A stretch of DNA of 12,252 bases from Rickettsiales bacterium (lineage in GTDB: Bacteria; Pseudomonadota; Alphaproteobacteria; Rickettsiales; UBA1997), in assembly GCA_023262945.1 (NCBI GenBank), contig JALQXY010000129.1, forward strand, positions 1 through 12,252, read 5' to 3'. The translations under genes and the position numbers were made by a program. The notes beneath the pieces were generated by a model. The model ran no database searches and was not told the origin of the DNA. It saw only the letters and a program-made list of their open reading frames with translations. Below are positions 8,471 to 12,252 of the stretch, piece by piece. Positions within the stretch are counted from its first letter, which is position 1. Every line of letters begins with the position of its first letter.

Positions 8471-9130
8471 ATGGTAACTTTAGATCAGTTAATTGATTTA
8501 AATCATAATTATCGCAAATTTAAGAAATCATGGGATCTAGAACCAGTTAAAAAAGAGTTAAAAAAAATTGAAGATAGTTTAGGAGCTGATTTTGAAGGTT
8601 ATGGAATTTTTAGATTATTTTTATGTTTATTGGTGCAATTTATGGAGAATTTAGGCGATAGAGAATTAGAAGAATCTTTAAAAAGTAATTTAGCTTCTAA
8701 ATGGTTTTGTGAGTTTAATTTATGTGAAGCAACTCCTAGCTATTCTTTATTTACTAAAATTAGAAATAAAATTGGCACCAATAAATTATCTAAGATTTTT
8801 AATATTTTAAAAGATCAGTTAAGAGCTAAAAGCTATATGAGTGAAGTCTTTACCTTTGTTGATGCCTAGCATTTAATATCTAAAGCAAATTTGTGGGAAG
8901 AAAGAGATAAAGCAATTAAAGAAAAATATGAAAAACTTAACAATGAAACCTTACCGAAATTTGCTAAAGATAAACAAGCTAATTTTGGCTGTAAAGGTGG
9001 TAATAAATTCTGGTATGGCTTTAAGAAACATATCTCAGTAGATATGCAATCCGGCATGATTAATAAAGTTGCTATCACTAAAGCTAGTATTATAACAATT
9101 CCCACCCAAAAAAATATATATAAAAACTAA
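8471..9130 (+). pseudogene. IS5-family-like transposase, interrupted by TAG and truncated
   Basis: The first part (8471-8869, 132 residues) begins MVTLDQLIDLNHNYRKF and contains the DUF772-type N-terminal domain (GYGIFRLFLCLLVQFMENLG, then TPSYSLFTKIRNKIG). It reaches FTFVDA, the first catalytic Asp region of the DDE domain. A TAG at 8867-8869 interrupts the frame. The same frame then continues as HLISKANLWEERDKAIKEKY through KFWYGFKKHISVDM to VAITKAS near 9088, exactly as the intact family reads. After that the codons run into palindromic repeat copy C and stop at 9128-9130, so the second Asp and the Glu of the catalytic triad are lost. The gene cannot make an active transposase. Whether TAG arose from a Ser or a Gln codon is not decidable here. 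Confidence 0.9.
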
Positions 9131-9267
9131 ACAATCTGACTTTATCTTTTTGGCTAAAAATTGTAAAAAATGCAAGTCCTATACCTATAGGGCTTAAGGC
9201 TTTTTGCAATTTTTATCTCAAAAAATATTTTGTCATATTGTTTATTTTTAGATGGGAATTGGTATAA
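9090..9267. repeat. Palindromic dispersed repeat, copy C (178 bp)
   Basis: The ends are TTATAACAATTCCCA (9090-9104) and TGGGAATTGGTATAA (9253-9267), inverse of each other at 14 of 15 positions. Inside are arms AAAAATTGTAAAAA and TTTTTGCAATTTTT. The tip AAGTCCTATA-CC-TATAGGGCTT (9174-9195) pairs over 10 bp, one of them G-U. It aligns along its length with copy A at 61-237. Its left end falls within the transposase frame and its right end within a TPR reading frame, so it marks the junction between two broken genes. The ends containing TATA would suit a TA-targeting element such as an IS630-type MITE, but no autonomous partner is visible. Confidence 0.75.
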
Positions 9268-9349
9268 CAAGGCCATTGAGCTTAACCCATCAGATTCACA
9301 AAGTTATAAAAACAAGGCTATGCTTTATAAAATTTTAAAAAATAAATAG
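9263..9349 (+). pseudogene. 3' remnant of a tetratricopeptide-repeat protein gene
   Basis: Twenty-eight codons ending in TAG at 9347-9349 read YNKAIELNPSDSQSYKNK followed by AMLYKILKNK. This is the end of a typical TPR unit: A-I-E-L-N-P followed by a second helix. No start or upstream TPR sequence exists nearby; the frame runs back into palindromic repeat C and meets TAG at 9188. It is therefore most likely the tail of a gene whose 5' part was removed, or moved, by a rearrangement at the repeat. The stop lies 5 bases before the start of the NYN gene, so the two may once have been co-transcribed. Confidence 0.6.
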
Positions 9350-9354
9350 TTCCA

Positions 9355-9828
9355 ATGAAAAAGGTTTCAGTTTTTGTTGATGTGCAAAATATATACTACA
9401 CCACAAAAGAAAAATATAATCGTAATTTTGATTATAATAAATTTTGGTCAGAAATAACGCTAAATAGGGAGATTGTGACTGCTATAGCCTATGCAATAGA
9501 CAATAATGATGAAAAGCAAAAGCAATTTCAAAATATTTTAAGATCCATTGGTTTTGAAGTAAAATTAAAACCATTTATCAATAGAAGCGATGGATCAGCT
9601 AAAGGAGACTGGGATGTCGGCATTGCTATTGATATTATGGAATATGCTCCAAAATCAGATATAGTAATTTTGGCATCAGGGGATGGAGATTTTGATTTAT
9701 TAGTTAGAAAAATTAATAACAGTTTTAATATCGCCAGTGAAGTATATGGCGTTCCTGATTTAACTGCAAATTCCTTGATTAATGCAGCTTCTAAATTTTT
9801 TCCCATTAGAGAGAATTTACTTTTATGA
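9355..9828 (+). CDS. NYN-domain (LabA/DUF88-like) putative ribonuclease
   Basis: The protein has 157 residues, essentially a single NYN (PIN-like fold) domain. Acidic metal-binding positions are visible: D9 and N12 in VFVDVQNIYY, D85 and D87 in KGDWDVGIAIDIM, and D110, D112 and D114 in LASGDGDFDLL. These match the LabA-like branch of the NYN family, which is predicted to act as a metal-dependent nuclease on RNA. The substrate is unknown. It is cytosolic, with no signal or membrane segment. ATG start five bases after the TPR remnant; no clear Shine-Dalgarno. It is convergent with the helicase gene, 42 bp apart. Stand-alone NYN genes occur both in RNA processing and in accessory or toxin-like settings, and nothing here settles which. 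Confidence 0.88.
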   Translation: MKKVSVFVDVQNIYYTTKEKYNRNFDYNKFWSEITLNREIVTAIAYAIDNNDEKQKQFQNILRSIGFEVKLKPFINRSDGSAKGDWDVGIAIDIMEYAPKSDIVILASGDGDFDLLVRKINNSFNIASEVYGVPDLTANSLINAASKFFPIRENLLL

Positions 9829-9870
9829 CATCGAGGTAGAAAGTATTTAACAAAAAAGCCAGATTACCAT

Positions 9871-11022
9871 CTAAAACTTTCTATGTTTCTTCCTAAAATT
9901 CTTTCTACTCTTGGCCTTTTTAGGAAATTCAATTTTACTTTTTATATCAAGTTTTGAAATCAGCTTCTGATAAGATGATTTATCTGAATTTGATATAAAA
10001 GATAGAGCAAATCCTTTTGCATTCATTCTTCCAGTTCTGCCAACCCTGTGAGTATAATCTTCAATTGTTTTTGGAAAATCATAATTAATCACATGTTCGA
10101 TATGGTCAATATCTATTCCTCTTGCAACAACATCAGTGGCAATTAATATTTGAAAATCTTTGGCACGAAATTTTTTAATAACCTTATCTCTTTGATGCTG
10201 CCTTAGATCTCCATGAATTGCTCTAGCTTTGTGACCTTCATCATATAGCGAATCTTGCAGCTCATCGGCATATCTTTTGGTGTTAACAAAAATTAAAATT
10301 GACCCTTTTTTGTTCTCAATTGTCTTAATCAAGAGGTCAAATTTATCATTTTTTTGCACAGGAGCAAAATCATGTTTAATATTATTATTGTTTTCCTTAT
10401 TAGAAATAATGCTAACTGCTTGATAGTCCTTATCTAAATAATTTTGAGCTAATTTTACAACCTCTTTTGACTGAGTAGCTGAAAACATTATTGTTTGCTT
10501 AACAGGAGATAATTTGGAGTAGATTTGCTTAATTTCATCCTTAAATCCCATATCAAGCATTCTATCAAATTCATCTAAAACAAAATAATTAATCTTAGAT
10601 ATTTTGATTGTACGGCGAGAAATATGATCTTTAACTCTACCTGGTGTAGCAATTATTACATTGGGATCTTTCCTTAAATCAGATATTTGTTTTTGTATAT
10701 TAACTCCACCAACAATAGGGCAACATCTTATTTTTTTCCCAGCTATCAATCGCGCTGTTTCAAAAATTTGCGTAACTAATTCCCTTGTCGGAGCAATAAT
10801 AAGACAATAACCAGATTTAGTATTTTGAAAGATTTTTGCTAGGACTGGGATAATAAAAGCCGCAGTTTTACCGCTTCCTGTTTTAGATGAAGCCAAAATA
10901 TCATTACCTTCTAAAATTAGAGGAATGGATCTTTGTTGTATTTCTGTGGGGTTATGATAATTAGCTTTTTCTAGAGAATGTAGAATATCATCAGGCAATC
11001 CGTAATCTTTAAAAGATTTCAT
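9871..11022 (-). CDS. DEAD-box RNA helicase, RhlE-like
   Basis: This ATP-dependent RNA helicase (383 residues from the chosen start) probably remodels structured RNA or assists ribosome assembly or RNA decay. Motifs in order are the Q motif (SFKDYGLPDDILHSL to Q29), Walker A SSKTGSGKT (45-53), APTREL (77-82), GG (105-106), TPGR (126-129), motif II as DEFD (150-153) instead of DEAD, SAT (181-183), IFVNTKR (244-250), ATDVVARGID (295-304) and HRVGRTGR (325-332). A short basic tail KKAKSRKNFRKKHRKF ends it, as in RhlE-type helicases. I chose ATG at 11022, not the in-frame TTG at 11043: AGGAAA sits six bases upstream of the ATG, and the TTG would overlap the csp gene. It is second in a unit with the cold-shock protein, 10 bp after its stop. 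Confidence 0.93.
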   Translation of the reverse strand: MKSFKDYGLPDDILHSLEKANYHNPTEIQQRSIPLILEGNDILASSKTGSGKTAAFIIPVLAKIFQNTKSGYCLIIAPTRELVTQIFETARLIAGKKIRCCPIVGGVNIQKQISDLRKDPNVIIATPGRVKDHISRRTIKISKINYFVLDEFDRMLDMGFKDEIKQIYSKLSPVKQTIMFSATQSKEVVKLAQNYLDKDYQAVSIISNKENNNNIKHDFAPVQKNDKFDLLIKTIENKKGSILIFVNTKRYADELQDSLYDEGHKARAIHGDLRQHQRDKVIKKFRAKDFQILIATDVVARGIDIDHIEHVINYDFPKTIEDYTHRVGRTGRMNAKGFALSFISNSDKSSYQKLISKLDIKSKIEFPKKAKSRKNFRKKHRKF

Positions 11023-11024
11023 TG

Positions 11025-11031
11025 CTTTCCT
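11025..11031 (-). promoter_or_regulatory. Shine-Dalgarno of the helicase gene
   Basis: On the minus strand, TAA of the csp gene is followed by C, then AGGAAAG, then CA and ATG. This is the clearest Shine-Dalgarno in the window. It favours ATG at 11022 over TTG at 11043 as the helicase start. Confidence 0.7.
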
Positions 11032-11032
11032 G

Positions 11033-11248
11033 TTATTCTTCAATTGTTACATTTGCAGCTTTAGTTTTTCCGCTTCTTGCATCTTTAGATTCTTCATATG
11101 AAAGAGTAATTCCTTCTCTAAGTGAGTTAATGTCCAAATCCTCTGAATCGCTCATATGGAAGAAGATATCACATTCTTGTGATTGAATAAATCCGTATCC
11201 TTTATCGGGAAAGAATTTTTTTAATTCGCCGCTTTTTCTTTTAGACAT
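11033..11248 (-). CDS. Cold-shock protein, CspA family
   Basis: The protein has 71 residues, a single cold-shock (OB-fold) domain that binds single-stranded RNA or DNA. RNP1 is KGYGFI (16-21) and RNP2 is DIFFHMS (27-33). The usual start G-x-V-K-W-F is here GELKKFF, so the conserved tryptophan is replaced by lysine. The family acts as an RNA chaperone, opening secondary structure at low temperature or controlling translation. The helicase gene follows at 10 bp on the same strand, a natural pairing of RNA chaperone and RNA helicase. Upstream is a long AT-rich leader region with a nested hairpin at 11338-11389, consistent with the long structured 5' leaders of cold-shock genes. No good Shine-Dalgarno is seen before the ATG. 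Confidence 0.95.
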   Translation of the reverse strand: MSKRKSGELKKFFPDKGYGFIQSQECDIFFHMSDSEDLDINSLREGITLSYEESKDARSGKTKAANVTIEE

Positions 11249-11284
11249 AATTTCTATAAATAATTAATTAATAAAATAAACAAT

Positions 11285-11301
11285 GAGAAAATTGACTTCT
11301 C
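11285..11301 (-). promoter_or_regulatory. Small hairpin upstream of csp
   Basis: GAGAA (11285-11289) and TTCTC (11297-11301) form a 5-bp stem with a 7-base loop, 37 bases before the csp start. It may belong to the leader if transcription starts further upstream. A weak signal on its own. Confidence 0.25.
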
Positions 11302-11337
11302 AAAACTTATTAGAAATTAACTATTTTACAGAAAACT

Positions 11338-11389
11338 TAAGATATGAAAGAGATGTAATGATTTTCATTACCAACTATCCTATATCTTA
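11338..11389 (-). promoter_or_regulatory. Nested hairpin upstream of csp; possible leader RNA element
   Basis: The outer arms TAAGATAT (11338-11345) and ATATCTTA (11382-11389) pair over 8 bp. The inner arms GTAATGA (11355-11361) and TCATTAC (11365-11371) pair over 7 bp around TTT. The two stems are separated by unpaired stretches of 9 and 10 bases. The structure lies 90 to 141 bases upstream of the csp ATG. If transcription starts before it, it would be a two-stem leader of the kind that can respond to temperature. It is not followed by a T-run on the minus strand, so it is not a standard terminator. Being a DNA-level palindrome bound by a regulator is an alternative. Confidence 0.4.
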
Positions 11390-11454
11390 ACCGTAAGAAA
11401 GCAAGGTTTATAAAAATTAAACAATAGACAAGTTCGCAAAAATCATTAAAGTTG

Positions 11455-11925
11455 CATTCGCACACCCAAACAGAAAAGTTCGACAGAAAAGCTGTGAAGT
11501 CAGTGTTTGTCGAAGCGTCCTAAAATCCAAACAGGACGACCCAAACGGAGAAAGAGAGAATTTTTGGGGAGATTTTGGTAAAATTTTATGATAAACAGAG
11601 AATAAAAAGGACGACTGAAACGAAGTTCAGCAAAGCTAAATTGAGTTTTGAAACTCGCAAAGCCTTAGATTTACTGGGGTTGGAGCATTGATTCAGTTAG
11701 CTAGAAAATGGAACGGAGACGAGGTTAGAACCAGTTAAACTGGCGGTGTGCAAAGCTCACTTTACGAACTATTATCCTAATTTGCCGATGCAGAGAATAC
11801 AAGGGTTAAATTAGGTTTTGGGTCGTCCTTTAAATTTCGAACTTTTGTACCTGTTGAGGCAAGCAACATCACTTACGAACTTTTTAAAGGCTCAATTCGA
11901 ATCCCAATTTAACATCCAAACCCAC
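11455..11925. repeat. GC-richer gene-free stretch with degenerate direct and inverted repeats
   Basis: The gap 11249-11927 has no convincing gene. From about 11455 on, GC rises to roughly 40-48 percent by line count, far above the neighbouring genes. AGGACGACCCAAACGGAG (11533-11550) recurs as AGGACGACTGAAACGAAG (11608-11625), 15 of 18 identical and 75 bases apart. AGGACGACCCAAA (11533-11545) has an exact inverse at 11817-11829. TCACTTTACGAAC (11757-11769) recurs as TCACTTACGAAC (11869-11880). Short perfect stems include CGTCCT/AGGACG (11515-11538), GAGTTT-TG-AAACTC (11643-11656) and CCAGTT-A-AACTGG (11731-11743). GCAAAGC occurs three times. One plus frame is open from about 11524 to 11691 but has no start signal. 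It could be a decayed gene, a mobile-element scar or a structured RNA. Confidence 0.45.
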
Positions 11926-11927
11926 GG

Positions 11928-12167
11928 CTAATTTTTAGGATTAAATTCTACCAAAATTCTACTTCCCTCACTCTCAAATCTAATGCCCTCATTTTCTAGC
12001 ACAGCAACAACCTTCTGCATTGTCTCAATTCTTAAATTTCTAGCGCCTCTTTCAAAATCGCCGATGGTCGCCTTGGCAACTTCTGCCTTTTGGCTTAAAT
12101 CTTCTTGACTCCAATCCAGAAGTGCTCTGGCAGCTTTGCACTGTTTGTAATTAATTATGATATTCAT
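11928..12167 (-). CDS. Small XRE-family helix-turn-helix regulator
   Basis: The protein has 79 residues. Residues 8-60 form a Cro/C1-type DNA-binding domain: QCKAARALLDWSQEDLSQKA, then the recognition-helix region VAKATIGDFERGARN (30-44). The C-terminus, GIRFESEGSRILVEF, is the short tail common in this family, so the gene is full length. It probably acts as a transcriptional repressor, often of its own operon. It begins 19 bp after the stop of a partial upstream gene on the same strand, so the two are likely co-transcribed. That layout also occurs in toxin-antitoxin pairs, prophage control and restriction-controller genes; the sequence does not say which. Confidence 0.88.
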   Translation of the reverse strand: MNIIINYKQCKAARALLDWSQEDLSQKAEVAKATIGDFERGARNLRIETMQKVVAVLENEGIRFESEGSRILVEFNPKN

Positions 12168-12186
12168 GCGTTATTAACTTGATAAG

Positions 12187-12252
12187 TCAGTCTTTTAAAT
12201 CGTCTCTGTGTATTGGCACATTCCATTTTGGATCATACCAAAATCTACGACC
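12187..12252 (-). CDS. C-terminal end of an unidentified protein (partial, runs off the window)
   Basis: Reading leftward from the window edge, 21 open codons end in TGA (12187-12189). They read GRRFWYDPKWNVPIHRDDLKD. The composition (Trp, Tyr, Pro and charged residues, unlike random AT-rich translation) and the 19-bp distance to the XRE gene suggest a true gene end. I do not recognise the family. If real, it is the upstream partner of the XRE regulator. The start lies outside the window. Confidence 0.45.
   Translation of the reverse strand, partial: GRRFWYDPKWNVPIHRDDLKD

Noticed and set aside
8867..8869. Programmed read-through or recoding of TAG in the transposase
   Set aside because: The element also lacks its 3' half, so the gene is dead regardless, and TAG serves as a normal stop elsewhere in the window.
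9837..9883. TAGAAAGT/ACTTTCTA inverted repeat between the convergent NYN and helicase genes as a bidirectional terminator
   Set aside because: The 8-bp stem has a 31-base loop and no T-run next to the arms, and one arm lies inside the helicase coding sequence. Too weak to list as a feature.
11023..11043. TTG at 11043 as the helicase start (390 residues)
   Set aside because: It would overlap the end of csp and add seven residues not expected before the Q motif. The ATG at 11022 has AGGAAA at proper spacing.
11497..11691. Open peptide strings such as NFWGDFGKIL and KAKLSFETRKALDLLGLEH read as a gene
   Set aside because: They lie in different frames, lack start codons and ribosome sites, and are broken by stops. 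They may be debris of a gene but cannot be called as one. A passing likeness to HtpG was dropped as chance.
11533..11829. CRISPR array
   Set aside because: Repeat units are few, degenerate, unevenly spaced and partly inverted, with no spacers of uniform length and no cas genes.
11660..11920. tRNA-like strings (ATTCAGTTAGCTAGAA resembling a D arm; ATTCGAATCCC resembling a T loop)
   Set aside because: The needed stems do not pair, spacing between the strings is wrong, and no acceptor stem closes. No cloverleaf can be drawn.

Overview
The window looks like chromosome of an AT-rich, host-associated alphaproteobacterium, most plausibly of the order Rickettsiales. The reasons are the very low GC, a glutamyl-tRNA synthetase of the rickettsial type, a decayed IS5-like transposase, and palindromic dispersed repeats of the sort seen in rickettsial genomes. 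No species can be named from sequence alone.

Layout. Bases 1-292 hold one copy (A) of a palindromic repeat of about 178 bp. At 293-3403 (minus) is a solitary 1036-residue protein with an apparently intact RelA/SpoT-type (p)ppGpp synthetase domain at its N-terminus and about 850 residues of helical, HEAT-like sequence behind it. It is the most promising candidate for an undescribed stress or antiphage system. At 3530-6579 (minus) is a two-gene unit, glutamine-dependent NAD+ synthetase followed by gltX, sharing one base. A class I DNA photolyase (6582-8021, plus) starts only 2 bp from the nadE start codon, in the opposite direction.

Bases 8022-9354 are a scar zone. It holds repeat copy B, a run of hairpins, a transposase pseudogene with an in-frame TAG and no 3' half, repeat copy C, and the last 28 codons of a tetratricopeptide-repeat (TPR) gene. 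Copies A and C are collinear and keep the same fold with compensatory changes. Copy C sits exactly where transposase sequence stops and TPR sequence begins. Next come an orphan NYN-domain (LabA-like) putative ribonuclease (9355-9828, plus) and, convergent to it, a cold-shock unit: a CspA-family protein followed by an RhlE-like DEAD-box helicase (9871-11248, minus). A nested hairpin lies in the leader region of that unit.

Bases 11249-11927 contain no convincing gene. The part from about 11455 to 11925 is richer in GC than its surroundings and carries degenerate direct and inverted repeats. The window ends with a small XRE-type helix-turn-helix regulator (11928-12167, minus) and, just upstream on the same strand, the last 21 codons of an unidentified gene running off the edge.

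How the genes work together: nadE and gltX are coupled housekeeping genes, and csp plus the helicase form a cold or RNA-remodelling pair. The Rel-HEAT gene, the NYN gene and the XRE gene look like accessory cargo around mobile-element debris.
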